Positions 19,701 to 28,841 of a DNA stretch of 64,000 nt are shown piece by piece (positions within the stretch are counted from its first letter, which is position 1; every line of letters begins with the position of its first letter). This DNA comes from Levilactobacillus bambusae (GTDB lineage: Bacteria; Bacillota; Bacilli; Lactobacillales; Lactobacillaceae): contig NZ_QCXQ01000001.1 of assembly GCF_003124125.1 (NCBI RefSeq), positions 62,001 through 126,000 on the forward strand, given 5' to 3'. The notes beneath the pieces are model-generated. The model was not told the DNA's origin. It saw only the letters and a program-made list of their open reading frames with translations, and ran no database searches. A program made the position numbers and the translations under genes.

Positions 19701-19999
19701 TGGAATTTAACGATTATCAAGAGGCCGCTAATCGGACCCTTTACGGCAACGAACAGGTTCTAACCAACTGTGCCTTGGGCTTAGCAAGTGAGACGGGTCA
19801 GGTTGTCGATCTTGTTAAAAATTATACGTTTCGGGGCCAGGAATTGGATCAAGAGGCTTTGGTTTCTGAGATGGGCGATGTCCTCTGGTATCTTAGTCAA
19901 GTCGCTCAGTGGGCTGACATTGATTTTGATGATGTCGCCCAGGAAAATATCAAACGGCTAAATGAACGCTATCCTGATGGTTATCAATCAAATTTATAA
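19700..19999 (+). CDS. MazG-like nucleotide pyrophosphohydrolase
   Basis: All-alpha NTP pyrophosphohydrolase family, which cleaves (d)NTPs to NMP + PPi as house-cleaning. 99 aa, single domain. The fold motifs are GLASETGQVVDLVK, then SEMGDVLWYLSQVA, then NIKRLNERYPDGY. The family metal site is ExxE..ExxD; here the first motif is E31-T-G-Q34, so the second acid is Gln, while E57-M-G-D60 is intact. Activity may therefore be altered. ATG overlaps the engB stop (TAATG), so the genes are coupled. Confidence 0.85.
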   Translation: MEFNDYQEAANRTLYGNEQVLTNCALGLASETGQVVDLVKNYTFRGQELDQEALVSEMGDVLWYLSQVAQWADIDFDDVAQENIKRLNERYPDGYQSNL

Positions 20000-20067
20000 A
20001 TATAATCGAGGAATTGTATCCGAGTTTAGCTAATCGAATAGTTGACTAGCTGGTAGTTCTGATAGAA

Positions 20068-20112
20068 CAAAGCCCCCGACGTTAGATTAGTCTAACGGCG
20101 GGGGCTTTGTTT
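20068..20112 (+). terminator. Terminator between converging genes
   Basis: ACAAAGCCCCCG.CGTTAGA / TCTAACG.CGGGGGCTTTGT, about 20 bp, then TTTT on the plus strand. Serves engB-mazG; may also act on the reverse gene. Confidence 0.88.
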
Positions 20113-20127
20113 TATCATTTTTTTGTA

Positions 20128-20316
20128 TTATTTTTCATCGTCACTAATTTTATGGTGATGTTTTTTGGGTGTGATAATTGGTTTAGCCTTTTTTTCGGCA
20201 TGGTTACCGTGTTTTAAGAATTTATCCCGAGCACTATCACGGGGATCAAGTTCGGCAAACGTACCGAACTTGGAATCTAAATTATCTTGGCGCTTAGCTT
20301 TTCCTCGTATTGCCAT
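20128..20316 (-). CDS. Small hydrophilic basic protein, unknown
   Basis: 62 aa, highly charged (MAIRGKAKRQDNLDSKFG at the start, histidine/lysine-rich KKHHHK near the end), with no membrane segment and no recognised domain. Real-gene evidence is a good ribosome site GAAGGAGAT 8 nt before the ATG at 20316, an ATGACA/17/TATTCT promoter-like pair upstream and a terminator downstream. Likely disordered or nucleic-acid-associated; function unknown. Confidence 0.65.
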   Translation of the reverse strand: MAIRGKAKRQDNLDSKFGTFAELDPRDSARDKFLKHGNHAEKKAKPIITPKKHHHKISDDEK

Positions 20317-20450
20317 ATTTTTACATCTCCTTCACTCATATTCACAGAATAGCAGAATTTATATCATTTGTCATTTGATATGTGTAAATGCATAAAACAG
20401 CGACGTGTATTCATTTTTAGTGTATATTAAATAAAAAATAGCAAAAAATG

Positions 20451-20479
20451 TTGCATAATAAATGAATATTAAGTATGAT
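20451..20479 (+). promoter_or_regulatory. Promoter of the glnPQ-type operon
   Basis: TTGCAT, 17-bp spacer, TATGAT. The strong AT-richness of 20340-20530 contrasts with the flanking genes. Confidence 0.78.
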
Positions 20480-20495
20480 AAACAACATATTCATT
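20461..20495 (+). promoter_or_regulatory. Inverted-repeat operator candidate over the transporter promoter
   Basis: AATGAATAT (20461-20469, inside the -35/-10 spacer) and ATATTCATT (20487-20495, at the expected start site) form a 9-bp inverted repeat. Further ATTCAT/ATGAAT copies lie at 20409 and 20526. The half-sites resemble ArgR boxes (TGAAT..ATTCA); this is inference. Confidence 0.45.
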
Positions 20496-20533
20496 TATTT
20501 ACATATTTATTTAATTATTTGGGAGATGAATGC

Positions 20534-22012
20534 ATGAAAAATACAGGTAATTTATTTTATCGGGTTGTAATCATATTTATTCTAACGATGTCCTTTGGAA
20601 GCCTTTCGACTGCCAAGGCTGATGTGCCAGAAATGAGCAGCTCCTTGTCAGCGGTTAAGGCCCGGGGGGAATTAGTGGTTGCAACTAGTCCGGATTATCC
20701 ACCTTATGAATTTTTAGTGAATAAAAATGGGCATTCAACGGTTCAGGGTGTTGATATTATGGTTGCTAAAAAAGTTGCCAAAAATATAGGTGTTAAGCTG
20801 GTCGTTAAAAAAATGAATTTCGATTCCCTACTGGTTGCACTCCAGACTGGGAAGTGTGACATGGTCATTGGAGGAGTCAATCCAACCCCTGAACGGCGTA
20901 AGAATGTGTTGTTTACAAAGATGTACTACCATGGGGGACAATATATCTTGGTGAAGAAGTCTATGAGCTGGCTTTACCATGATAAAAATTCTTTTAAAAA
21001 TAAGACGATTGGGGCACAAACGGGAACAACGCAGTATGACCTTGCAAAAAAACAAATCAAAGGAGTAAAAGTCAGGGGGATGACCTCTTATAGCGATCTC
21101 GTTTTAGCACTTAAGACTAACAAAGTTAACGGGGTAGTAATGGAAAAGCCTGCCGCGCTGGCATACGCCAAAAATGATGGTAGTTTAAGGGCAATCAACG
21201 CTGAATTTAAGTTGGATAAGGGAACCACTGGGGTTGCCATCGCTGTGAAAAAGGGAAATGTCAGCTTAGCACAGGCTGCAAATAAGGGTATTGATCAAAT
21301 TCAAAAACAAGATTTGGTGAATAAGGATTACTTGAAAAAAGCTGGCCAGTATTTGAAGGTCAATACAGAGGACACATCGATGTGGCACTATTGGCGATTC
21401 TTTGCTACTGGGATCGAATACACGCTGATTATTTCTATTGTTTCTGCTATTTTAGGGTTGATGCTGGGGTTATTACTCGCACTTATGCGGCTATCTAAGA
21501 ATAGATTATGGCGTGGAATTGCTATTTCCTACATTGAGTTTTTACGGGGAACCCCAATGATGGTGCAGGTCATGTTTGTTTACTTTGGGATTGGTGTTCT
21601 AATTAATATTCCAGCCTTACTTGCAGGCATTATTGCGGTTTCGCTGAATAGTGGAGCTTACGTGGCCGAAATTATCCGGGGCGGGATTAATTCAGTTGAT
21701 TCTGGTCAAACGGAGGCGGCAGAAAGCCTTGGGTTATCAATGAGTGACAGTTATCGATTCGTTATTTTACCCCAAGCGATGCGAAATATATGGCCAGCAC
21801 TGGGAAATGAATTCATTACCTTGCTAAAGGATAGTTCCATAGTATCCATTATTGGCGTTACCGATTTAATTTATGAGTCTAACCTGGTTCGATCAGATAC
21901 GTACCGTGGTGTCATGCCAATTTTTATCGCGATGTTACTGTATTTTGCAATGACATTTATTTTAACGAGAATTTTGAACCACTACGAAAGGAAGATGCAA
22001 TATGCCAATTGA
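20534..22012 (+). CDS. Amino-acid ABC transporter, substrate-binding domain fused to permease
   Basis: Polar amino-acid importer (glutamine/arginine class) with receptor and permease in one chain. 492 aa: signal peptide ending about AKA-D (residues 1-29), one type-3 periplasmic-binding domain at about 40-275 ([16 protein letters not shown]-like [12 protein letters not shown]), then a HisM-type permease with five hydrophobic spans and the coupling motif EAAESLGLS....[15 protein letters not shown]-type EAA loop. ATG 20534 follows GGGAGATG. Overlaps the ATPase gene by 11 nt. Substrate cannot be fixed from sequence. Confidence 0.92.
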   Translation: MKNTGNLFYRVVIIFILTMSFGSLSTAKADVPEMSSSLSAVKARGELVVATSPDYPPYEFLVNKNGHSTVQGVDIMVAKKVAKNIGVKLVVKKMNFDSLLVALQTGKCDMVIGGVNPTPERRKNVLFTKMYYHGGQYILVKKSMSWLYHDKNSFKNKTIGAQTGTTQYDLAKKQIKGVKVRGMTSYSDLVLALKTNKVNGVVMEKPAALAYAKNDGSLRAINAEFKLDKGTTGVAIAVKKGNVSLAQAANKGIDQIQKQDLVNKDYLKKAGQYLKVNTEDTSMWHYWRFFATGIEYTLIISIVSAILGLMLGLLLALMRLSKNRLWRGIAISYIEFLRGTPMMVQVMFVYFGIGVLINIPALLAGIIAVSLNSGAYVAEIIRGGINSVDSGQTEAAESLGLSMSDSYRFVILPQAMRNIWPALGNEFITLLKDSSIVSIIGVTDLIYESNLVRSDTYRGVMPIFIAMLLYFAMTFILTRILNHYERKMQYAN

Positions 22013-22751
22013 TCAACCTATTTTAGCTATTCAACACCTTGAAAAGAAATACGGTACAACGAATGTTCTAAAGGATATCAATGAAGTGGTAGCAGAAGGC
22101 CAAGTTATCTGTGTAATTGGGCCCTCTGGTGCTGGCAAAAGTACCTTTTTGCGGTGTTTAAACCTATTGGAACAACCAACAAGTGGCGAGATACTATACA
22201 AGGGTGAAAATATTACTCGCTTTGATCGGACGCAATTGAGTCAATATCGGGAAAAAGTGGGTATGGTTTTTCAAAACTTTAATCTCTTTCCAAATATGAC
22301 GGTGGCTCAAAACTTAATGTTGGCCCCCCAGCGGGTAAAAAAGGAATCTGAAGGTGATGCGCGCAAATCTGCGCTATTATTATTGGATCGAGTTGGTCTA
22401 AGAAAAATGGCAGATCGTTATCCGGAACAATTATCAGGTGGGCAAAAACAACGGGTTGCCATTGCCAGAGCGTTGGCAATGAATCCGGAAGTTCTATTAT
22501 TTGACGAGCCAACGTCAGCATTAGATCCTGAAATGGTAGGGGAAGTGTTACAAGTCATGCAAGAGTTGGCGGAAGACGGAATGACCATGGTTGTTGTTAC
22601 TCATGAAATGGGTTTTGCAAAAAAAGCTGCTGATCGGGTTTGGTTTATGGCGGATGGATATGTTCAAGAAAATGGCACACCTCAACAAGTCTTTGATCAA
22701 CCTACGTCCGAAAGGGCTCAGAATTTTATTAATAAGATTATTAATGACTAA
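22002..22751 (+). CDS. Amino-acid ABC transporter ATP-binding protein (GlnQ class)
   Basis: ATPase partner of the upstream fusion protein. 249 aa. Walker [10 protein letters not shown] near residue 41, Q-loop [13 protein letters not shown], signature [15 protein letters not shown], Walker [15 protein letters not shown] and the H-loop VVTHEMGF are intact. The PAAT family (polar amino acid) is indicated by the overall match to GlnQ/HisP. ATG at 22002 is within the permease's last codons, with GAAAGGAAG upstream, so translation is coupled. Confidence 0.95.
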   Translation: MPIDQPILAIQHLEKKYGTTNVLKDINEVVAEGQVICVIGPSGAGKSTFLRCLNLLEQPTSGEILYKGENITRFDRTQLSQYREKVGMVFQNFNLFPNMTVAQNLMLAPQRVKKESEGDARKSALLLLDRVGLRKMADRYPEQLSGGQKQRVAIARALAMNPEVLLFDEPTSALDPEMVGEVLQVMQELAEDGMTMVVVTHEMGFAKKAADRVWFMADGYVQENGTPQQVFDQPTSERAQNFINKIIND

Positions 22752-22775
22752 TTAAAAATATTGGCTATATTAATA

Positions 22776-22813
22776 CGTCTCTGGAGTGTGATTTTTACTC
22801 CGGAGACGCTTTT
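22776..22813 (+). terminator. Terminator of the ABC transporter operon
   Basis: CGTCTC.GGAGT / ACTCC.GAGACG stem followed by CTTTT. Confidence 0.82.
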
Positions 22814-22840
22814 ACGTTAAAGGCAAATTCACGTTATTTC

Positions 22841-22869
22841 TTGCATCGAACGTGCTTTCGTTTTATACT
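22841..22869 (+). promoter_or_regulatory. Promoter of uvrC
   Basis: TTGCAT, 17-bp spacer, TATACT, close to consensus; start site about 22876. Confidence 0.85.
22847..22860 (+). promoter_or_regulatory. Candidate LexA (SOS) box in the uvrC promoter
   Basis: CGAACGTGCTTTCG matches the Gram-positive palindrome CGAAC-N4-GTTCG at all but one of the ten fixed bases, and fills the spacer between -35 and -10. lexA itself is at 44.3-44.9 kb. Confidence 0.65.
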
Positions 22870-22905
22870 GATTATCGAAATTTATTTAGAATGGTGGGAC
22901 GGCCT

Positions 22906-24687
22906 GTGGCATCAGAACACATTGAACATAAGTTGGCGTTACTCCCTGATCAACCAGGATGTTATATTATGAAAAATATTCGGGGCGATGTTATCTATGT
23001 TGGAAAATCAAAAAATCTGAAAAACCGGGTCCGCTCCTACTTTAAAACAACGCAGGTGGGAAAACGGGCCCAATTAGTCGAGGAAATTGCGGATTTTGAA
23101 ACCATTATCACCTCAACCGATAAGGAATCCTTCCTACTTGAAATTACGCTGATTCAAAAGTATCAACCTTATTACAACACGAAGCTTAAGCAGGGATCAG
23201 GTTACCCCTACATTAAAATTACCAACGAGCGTGATCCCGTTATGCAATTAGTTAGCACCATTAAAAAAGATGGAGGGTACTATTTTGGTCCTTATCCAAA
23301 CGTCTACGCGGCGGAAGAGACGCTGCACTTCTTAGAAAAGGTTTACCCGTTAAGACGGTGCCCCGGACACCAGGGACGCCCGTGTCTTTATTACCACATG
23401 GACCAGTGTTTAGGTGCCTGCTTTAAGGATGTACCAAAGGCTGCTTACGATGCACAGATTAGACGAATTAAGTCCTTTTTAAACGGGAACGTGGGAGAAG
23501 CGAAGAAGACGCTGACCACTCAAATGAAGCTGGCGGCAAACGACCTTCAGTTTGAACGGGCAGGTGAAATCCGGGATCAGATCAAGTACATTGAGATGAC
23601 GGTGGAAAAACAAAAAATTATTTCGCACGATCATGCAGAACGCGATATTTTTAATTTCTACATGGATAAGGGCTGGTTATCCGTTCAAGTCTTCTTTATT
23701 CGTCAGGCCCGGTTAATGAAGCGGGAAAAGAAAATGTTACCCGTCATGAATACGGCCGAAGAGGACTTTTCAACCTTCATCGTACAGTTTTACCAACGAA
23801 AAAACATTGTGATGCCAAAGGAGATCTTGGTTCCGGCTGGTCTAGATGCAACTGCCCTGTCAGAAGTGTTGGAAACCCCTGTTAGAACGCCTAAGCGGGG
23901 TGCCAAGCGCGACCTGCTGGAAATGGCGGGTAAGAACGCCAAACTGGTCTTAGAAGAGAAATTTCGGCTTCTTGAAATGGATGAGGGGAAGACAACGGGG
24001 GCCATGCGGGAAGTTACGGATGCCTTAGGAATTGCACCTGGACATAAAATCGAGGCCTTTGATCATTCTCACATTCAGGGAGCGGATTTAGTTTCAGCGA
24101 TGGTCGTCTTCGTGGATGGAAAACCGAATAAGAAACTATACCGTAAGTACAAATTACACCAAGAGCATGCGGATGAAGCTGCCAGTACCCGTGAAGTTAT
24201 TCGGCGCCGGTATACCCGGCTATTAAAGGAACACGCAGCGATGCCGGACCTGATATTAATGGATGGGGGCGAAATTCAAATGAATGCGGTCAAGGACGTT
24301 TTAGAGAATGAATTGGGGTTAGATATTCCGGTGGCTGGTATGGTGAAGAATGATCACCATAAAACGGCCGATCTACTATTTGGCGATGGTGATCAACACA
24401 TTCACTTAGACCCTAAGAGCCAGGGCTTTTACTTGGTTCAAAGAATTCAGGATGAAGTTCACCGGTTTGCCATTTCGTTTCACCGTCAGGTTCATACGAA
24501 GCACTCCCTCAGTTCACGGCTGGATTCCATCAAGGGGGTTGGACCAAAGACCCGGAATAAATTGCTGCGTCAGTTCGGGTCTATGAAGGGCATTGAAGCT
24601 GCTTCACTTGATGAACTAAAGGATATCGGAATTTCAGAGAAGGTCGCCCAAACAATTAAATATTCCTTGCAGCCAAATGAAAGCTAG
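22906..24687 (+). CDS. uvrC: Excinuclease ABC subunit C
   Basis: Makes both incisions in nucleotide excision repair with UvrAB. About 593 aa. N-terminal GIY-YIG nuclease ([21 protein letters not shown]), UVR helical pair around residue 205, the RNase-H-like domain with [18 protein letters not shown] and ILMDGG, and a C-terminal (HhH)2 domain ([13 protein letters not shown]). The open frame extends to 22852, but the promoter -10 lies within it. I prefer GTG 22906, giving [20 protein letters not shown] as in relatives; ATG 22891 is the alternative. Confidence 0.95.
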   Translation: MASEHIEHKLALLPDQPGCYIMKNIRGDVIYVGKSKNLKNRVRSYFKTTQVGKRAQLVEEIADFETIITSTDKESFLLEITLIQKYQPYYNTKLKQGSGYPYIKITNERDPVMQLVSTIKKDGGYYFGPYPNVYAAEETLHFLEKVYPLRRCPGHQGRPCLYYHMDQCLGACFKDVPKAAYDAQIRRIKSFLNGNVGEAKKTLTTQMKLAANDLQFERAGEIRDQIKYIEMTVEKQKIISHDHAERDIFNFYMDKGWLSVQVFFIRQARLMKREKKMLPVMNTAEEDFSTFIVQFYQRKNIVMPKEILVPAGLDATALSEVLETPVRTPKRGAKRDLLEMAGKNAKLVLEEKFRLLEMDEGKTTGAMREVTDALGIAPGHKIEAFDHSHIQGADLVSAMVVFVDGKPNKKLYRKYKLHQEHADEAASTREVIRRRYTRLLKEHAAMPDLILMDGGEIQMNAVKDVLENELGLDIPVAGMVKNDHHKTADLLFGDGDQHIHLDPKSQGFYLVQRIQDEVHRFAISFHRQVHTKHSLSSRLDSIKGVGPKTRNKLLRQFGSMKGIEAASLDELKDIGISEKVAQTIKYSLQPNES

Positions 24688-24708
24688 CTCCAAACTGGGG
24701 CCGAATCA

Positions 24709-24717
24709 TGTTAGAAT
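24709..24717 (+). promoter_or_regulatory. Extended -10 element upstream of obgE
   Basis: TGT-TAGAAT, the same extended -10 seen before engB and ynzC. The -35 is poor. Start site would be about 24724, directly at the following hairpin. Confidence 0.45.
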
Positions 24718-24720
24718 AGA

Positions 24721-24761
24721 GCAGACGGTTCTTCCGCCTGTTTTTTTCATGGTGGCGGAAG
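24721..24761 (+). promoter_or_regulatory. Putative transcription attenuator in front of obgE
   Basis: Terminator hairpin CAGACGG-TTCTT-CCGCCTG (24722-24740, one A-C mismatch) followed by seven T. The 3' arm CTTCCGCC (24731-24738) can instead pair perfectly with GGCGGAAG (24754-24761), destroying the terminator. The pairings are exclusive. It may be only the uvrC terminator, but an exact 8-bp competing match is unlikely by chance. Confidence 0.5.
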
Positions 24762-24814
24762 CAGAACAAGTCCGGAGTGACCTGTTGGATTACGAAGAAA
24801 ATGAGGATAAAATA

Positions 24815-26119
24815 ATGGCACAAATGTTTGTCGATCAAGTGAAAATTAGTGTAAAGGCCGGTAAGGGCGGCGATGGAATGGTTGCCTTTCGCCGGGAAAA
24901 ATTTGTTCCTAACGGCGGTCCTGCCGGTGGTGATGGTGGCCGAGGAGGCAACGTGATTTTCCGCGTGGATGAAGGGTTACGGACGTTAATGGATTTTCGG
25001 TATACCCGTAAATTCAAGGCGGATAATGGGGGAAACGGTGCTATTAAAAAGCAGCACGGTAAGAGTGCAACCGACACGATCATCGCGGTTCCAGAAGGAA
25101 CAACCGTTATTGATACGGATACGGGGCAGGTCTTAGCGGATCTTCTGCATCAAGGTGATGAGTTTATTGCGGCTCGTGGGGGTCGAGGAGGCCGGGGAAA
25201 TACCCACTTTGCCTCCCCAAAGAATCCGGCGCCAGAGATTGCCGAAAACGGGGAACCGGGTCAAGAACGCAACATTCAGCTTGAGCTAAAAGTATTGGCA
25301 GACGTTGGCCTAGTTGGTTTTCCATCCGCTGGAAAGTCAACGCTATTATCCGTTGTCACGAGTGCCAAGCCCAAAATTGCGGCATATCATTTCACCACGC
25401 TGGTCCCTAACCTGGGGATGGTTCGACTAGATGACGGCCGGGACTTTGTAATGGCCGATCTTCCAGGATTAATTGAAGGAGCGTCTAATGGCGTTGGCTT
25501 GGGAACCGAGTTTTTACGTCACGTTGAACGGACGCGGGTTATCCTGCACGTTGTCGATATGAGTGGATCCGAGGAACGCAATCCATTTGACGATTTTGAA
25601 AAAATTAATTTGGAACTCCAGGAATATGATCCCGAACTCTTGAAGCGACCTCAAATTGTTGTTGCTTCCAAGATGGATTTGCCGGGTGCCGAAGAGAATC
25701 TGCTTAAGTTTAAGGAAGAACTAGCACAAGATCACTATTTAGATCAAACCCCAGAGATCTTCCCAGTCTCATCTGTGACACATCAGGGATTGTCACCACT
25801 ACTCAATAAAACCGCTGACTTATTAGATGTGACCCCACAGTTTCCGGTTAAGGGGATTCCTGATGAGATCGATGTGGCATATGATTATGAAGAAGAGCAA
25901 CCGTTTGAAATTAGTCGGGATGAGGACGGTATCTGGGTTCTCTCAGGGCGTGAGCTCGAACGACTATTTGAAATGACGGATACCAACCACGAGGAAAGTT
26001 TAACCCGGTTTGCCCGTCAAATGCGAGGAATGGGCGTTGATTCGGCCCTCCGGGATGCGGGTGCCAAAAATGGTGATTCAGTTCAAATTGGCAACTTTAC
26101 CTTTGAGTTCCTAGAATAG
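24815..26119 (+). CDS. obgE: GTPase ObgE/CgtA
   Basis: Essential GTPase acting in 50S assembly and stringent/stress signalling. 434 aa. Glycine-rich Obg domain at 1-160 ([26 protein letters not shown]), G domain from about 160 ([27 protein letters not shown]) and a C-terminal OCT domain with acidic start. ATG 24815 is chosen from GAGGAT at a spacing of 6-7 nt; ATG 24824 is possible. The frame open upstream to 24677 spans the attenuator hairpin and is rejected. Confidence 0.96.
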   Translation: MAQMFVDQVKISVKAGKGGDGMVAFRREKFVPNGGPAGGDGGRGGNVIFRVDEGLRTLMDFRYTRKFKADNGGNGAIKKQHGKSATDTIIAVPEGTTVIDTDTGQVLADLLHQGDEFIAARGGRGGRGNTHFASPKNPAPEIAENGEPGQERNIQLELKVLADVGLVGFPSAGKSTLLSVVTSAKPKIAAYHFTTLVPNLGMVRLDDGRDFVMADLPGLIEGASNGVGLGTEFLRHVERTRVILHVVDMSGSEERNPFDDFEKINLELQEYDPELLKRPQIVVASKMDLPGAEENLLKFKEELAQDHYLDQTPEIFPVSSVTHQGLSPLLNKTADLLDVTPQFPVKGIPDEIDVAYDYEEEQPFEISRDEDGIWVLSGRELERLFEMTDTNHEESLTRFARQMRGMGVDSALRDAGAKNGDSVQIGNFTFEFLE

Positions 26120-26217
26120 CTGAATGAACCTTTTTGGTAGTTGCAATCACTTGGTTAATCTAATTAAAAATACGTTATGATATCTGCATAAGATTACTTT
26201 TTGTAGTTAACAAAAAG

Positions 26218-26250
26218 CGGTCAATCATTTTTAGAATGACTGACCGTTTT
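26218..26250 (+). terminator. Bidirectional terminator obgE / lipoprotein operon
   Basis: 12-bp stem with one mismatch (CGGTCAATCATT / AATGACTGACCG) flanked by A-run and T-run, between convergent genes. Confidence 0.9.
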
Positions 26251-26985
26251 TTATTGGATTTTTAGCTTGAGTAAATTGGATTTAGGCGTACTGGCCCGTT
26301 GGTGGTGAAAAGCTGGATTAAAACGAATGGTAGCGGAGGTAATCTTAGGGTTAGTTTGGGAGCCTAATAGTCCCAGGGCCGAAGTCGTCAAGGATTTGTG
26401 GGATCGAATAATCCGGCCAGCACTACGATCACTTAATTGTTGATTTGGGGCCAAGGTGACGCCGTTACTTAACTTAAGCTGCTTTACGCCACCTAAAACT
26501 AAATCTTGGCTAGAGTGGTTTTGAACTAAAAAACTAAGCTGTACGGTATAGTACGTTCGGGCCAGCGGCTTAGCGTTGAATTGTTGTTCAGCGTAGTTTA
26601 GAGCCGGCTGATTAACGGCGTGGTTCTTAATGACCCTGACACGTGTAATGGTGTAGGACAACGGTCCCGATTGGATTTTATGGTGCTTGGTTCGCATTTT
26701 TAGCAGCTGCTGACGGGTTCCTACTTGATCGTAGGTGAATTCGCCCGGATGGAAAAGTTGCGATGGCTGAACGTAATTCTTACGGTTGGTTTCCGTTCGA
26801 CTAGGAGTAAACGAAGTTGAACTAATGGAACTGGACGTTGTTGAGAGAGCCACATTAGTTGCTGACTGATTGGCGTTAAAATTAGGATCGGTATCAGCCT
26901 TCTTACCCTGATTTGAACTGGTCGAACACCCACTGAGAGTGATCAAGACAATGGCTGATACGAATAGGATGCTTTTTTTAGTCAT
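26251..26985 (-). CDS. Lipoprotein of unknown function
   Basis: 244 aa. Signal peptide MTKKSILFVSAIVLITLSGC with lipobox L-S-G-C, lipidated Cys20, so membrane-anchored and extracellular. Residues 21-75 are Ser/Thr/Asn-rich spacer; 85-244 look like a beta-rich domain (YTITRVRVIKN, TYYTVQLSFLVQNHS, PKITSATIRFN), resembling extracellular DUF4352/DUF5068-type immunoglobulin-like lipoproteins by pattern only. ATG 26985 follows AAGGAGAA. Second gene after the 93-aa unknown, 10 nt apart. Confidence 0.8.
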   Translation of the reverse strand: MTKKSILFVSAIVLITLSGCSTSSNQGKKADTDPNFNANQSATNVALSTTSSSISSTSFTPSRTETNRKNYVQPSQLFHPGEFTYDQVGTRQQLLKMRTKHHKIQSGPLSYTITRVRVIKNHAVNQPALNYAEQQFNAKPLARTYYTVQLSFLVQNHSSQDLVLGGVKQLKLSNGVTLAPNQQLSDRSAGRIIRSHKSLTTSALGLLGSQTNPKITSATIRFNPAFHHQRASTPKSNLLKLKIQ

Positions 26986-26995
26986 GGGATTCTCC

Positions 26996-27277
26996 TTATC
27001 CGAGTAACAGATGATTTTGAGTAAGCCGGTACCCAAGAATGAGGTGATCGCCAGTAGCCTGTTGAACGTAGAGGCGTAACCGGCCCGGGAGCGCCTTAAC
27101 CTGAGCCCGAAGCTGCCCCAGCGTTAATGGCGTTTGGTTGCCGGTTAGGTTTAGGATGAGTTGTGATGAAGTGGGAGTGAGAGCGCTCACCGGTACTTCG
27201 TGGGAACCTGATTCAAAATAAAGGGGCATGGCCGGATCCAATTCCTGAGTGGATAACATAAAATCAGATAAACGCAT
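26996..27277 (-). CDS. Unknown 93-aa protein, first gene of the lipoprotein operon
   Basis: Soluble, no signal peptide or membrane segment. Pattern is short strands and helices (MRLSDFMLSTQELDPAMPLYFESG, then LILNLTGNQTPLTLGQLRAQV, then RLRLYVQQATGDHLILGYRL). Strong ribosome site AAGGAGGAAACTC before ATG 27277. It is transcribed toward the lipoprotein with a 10-nt gap, so a shared role is likely but unknown. Confidence 0.7.
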   Translation of the reverse strand: MRLSDFMLSTQELDPAMPLYFESGSHEVPVSALTPTSSQLILNLTGNQTPLTLGQLRAQVKALPGRLRLYVQQATGDHLILGYRLTQNHLLLG

Positions 27278-27373
27278 ATGAGTTTCCTCCTTAATAATGA
27301 TTTTCATTATAACCTGGATTAGGGGTCGACCTCTGACTAAAGCTTAGTTTTATCCGATTCGATTGAATCCATG

Positions 27374-27402
27374 TTGCAGATTCAGGAAAAATCGCCTAAA
27401 AT
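27374..27402 (+). promoter_or_regulatory. Promoter of rnz
   Basis: TTGCAG, 17-bp spacer, TAAAAT; start site about 27409, 31 nt before the ATG. Its position inside the longer open frame excludes a start at 27371. Confidence 0.75.
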
Positions 27403-27439
27403 AAGGCAGGATAAACTAAAGAATAGGAACGATCAGACG

Positions 27440-28369
27440 ATGCAAATTGAATTTTTAGGAACTGGCGCAGGTGCACCCGGAAAATTTCGTAATGTGACGA
27501 GTACGGCCCTCCGTTTGTTGGATGAACGTAATTCCGTATGGTTGTTCGACTGTGGTGAAGCAACGCAACACCAAATTTTACGTACAACGCTTAAGCCACG
27601 AAAAATAGATAAGATTTTCATTACTCACTTACACGGGGACCATATCTTTGGACTACCCGGTCTGTTAAGCAGCCGTTCCAACCAGGGGGGGGAAACTCCC
27701 GTTACCATTTATGGCCCGCGAGGCATCAAGGACTTCGTAACAACGAGCCTGAGAGTTTCTAAAACTCGGTTATCTTATCGGTTGATTTTTACAGAACTCG
27801 AGACGGAAGGGTTATTATTTGAGGATCAAAAATTTTCCGTATTTGGTTATAAATTAGATCATAAAATTGAAAGTTGGGGTTACCGGGTGGTGGAAAGGGA
27901 TCACCCAGGTGAATTAATGGTTGATAAGCTCCAGGCAGAACACGTGCCATCTGGACCGATCTATGGCAAACTAAAGGCGGGCGAGGTTGTCACATTGCCG
28001 GATGGCCGAACGATCAATGGTCAGAATTATTTGGGACCCACCCAGAAGGGCCGCATTGTTGCCGTATTTGGGGATACCCGAATGACAAAGAACTCGCAAA
28101 AGATTGCTCAGAATGCGGATGTGATGGTCCATGAGAGCACCTTTGGGAAGGACGAAGGCAAATTAGCCAGATCCTACTATCATTCGACCAACCTTCAAGC
28201 CGCTAAGTTAGCTAAGGAAAGTGGGGTCGCCTTATTATTGTTAACCCATATTTCAGCTCGTTACACCGGTAAAATGGCACATCAATTAGAAAGTGACGCA
28301 CAACGAATTTTTCCGAATACTCGCGTTGTCCGTGACTTTGATATCATTGAGATCCCCTTTAAAAAATAG
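27440..28369 (+). CDS. rnz: Ribonuclease Z (tRNA 3' processing)
   Basis: Zinc endonuclease that trims tRNA 3' trailers lacking an encoded CCA. 309 aa. Metallo-beta-lactamase motif [13 protein letters not shown] near residue 62, later His/Asp ligands in VFGDTR and MVHEST..THISARY, and an exosite arm around 155-200. Relevant locally: the window's tRNA-Ser has no encoded CCA. ATG 27440 has only a weak AGGAAC site. Followed 17 nt later by the LapA-like gene, so co-transcribed. Confidence 0.95.
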   Translation: MQIEFLGTGAGAPGKFRNVTSTALRLLDERNSVWLFDCGEATQHQILRTTLKPRKIDKIFITHLHGDHIFGLPGLLSSRSNQGGETPVTIYGPRGIKDFVTTSLRVSKTRLSYRLIFTELETEGLLFEDQKFSVFGYKLDHKIESWGYRVVERDHPGELMVDKLQAEHVPSGPIYGKLKAGEVVTLPDGRTINGQNYLGPTQKGRIVAVFGDTRMTKNSQKIAQNADVMVHESTFGKDEGKLARSYYHSTNLQAAKLAKESGVALLLLTHISARYTGKMAHQLESDAQRIFPNTRVVRDFDIIEIPFKK

Positions 28370-28386
28370 ACTAGGGAGCGAAAGTT

Positions 28387-28776
28387 ATGAAAAATCAGGG
28401 CCGCATTATTTTAGGAATTTTATTAATTATTTTAATTGCCATCTTTGCTTTACTAAACGTTGAGACTGTCCCGGTCGACTTTGGGTTTGCGGAGGTTCAC
28501 TGGCCGCTTGTAATGGTGCTTCTCATTTCATTGCTGATCGGAGCGCTGTTAGTTTTTCTGTTTTCCAGTATCAATACGTTTAAAACTAACCGGCAGCGTA
28601 AGACCTCCGAACAGGATGCCAACGCTCAGATTGACTCCCTGCAAAAGCAAAACAATCAGTTAACGCAACAATTGAAGAATTCGGTCGGTAAACAGGATTC
28701 TGGCCAGAAGGATCAACAAATTAAGCAACTTCAGCAGCAGGTTGCGGATTTAAAGAAGAAAGTTCAAACCAGTTAA
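28387..28776 (+). CDS. LapA-domain membrane protein
   Basis: 129 aa: two membrane helices at about 7-24 and 39-62, carrying the LapA/DUF1049 pattern (ILLIILIAIFALLNVETVPVDF), then a cytoplasmic glutamine/lysine-rich coiled coil (about 75-129). The E. coli relative works in LPS assembly; Firmicutes members have unknown function. ATG 28387 follows AGGGAGCG. Lies between rnz and recJ; a terminator follows. Confidence 0.85.
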   Translation: MKNQGRIILGILLIILIAIFALLNVETVPVDFGFAEVHWPLVMVLLISLLIGALLVFLFSSINTFKTNRQRKTSEQDANAQIDSLQKQNNQLTQQLKNSVGKQDSGQKDQQIKQLQQQVADLKKKVQTS

Positions 28777-28787
28777 ACGGAGAGATT

Positions 28788-28817
28788 AAAACAAGACAGC
28801 GGTGCCTGCCTTGTTTT
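28788..28817 (+). terminator. Terminator after the LapA-like gene
   Basis: AAAACAAG.CAG / CTG.CTTGTTTT hairpin with loop CGGTGC. recJ starts 25 nt later with no visible promoter, so some read-through is likely. Confidence 0.75.
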
Positions 28818-28841
28818 TCTTTTTGAGAAAGGATGACTTGC

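Noticed and set aside
22852-22890. Longer uvrC N-terminus
   Set aside because: The promoter -10 (22864-22869) lies inside this stretch, so it is not transcribed as coding sequence.
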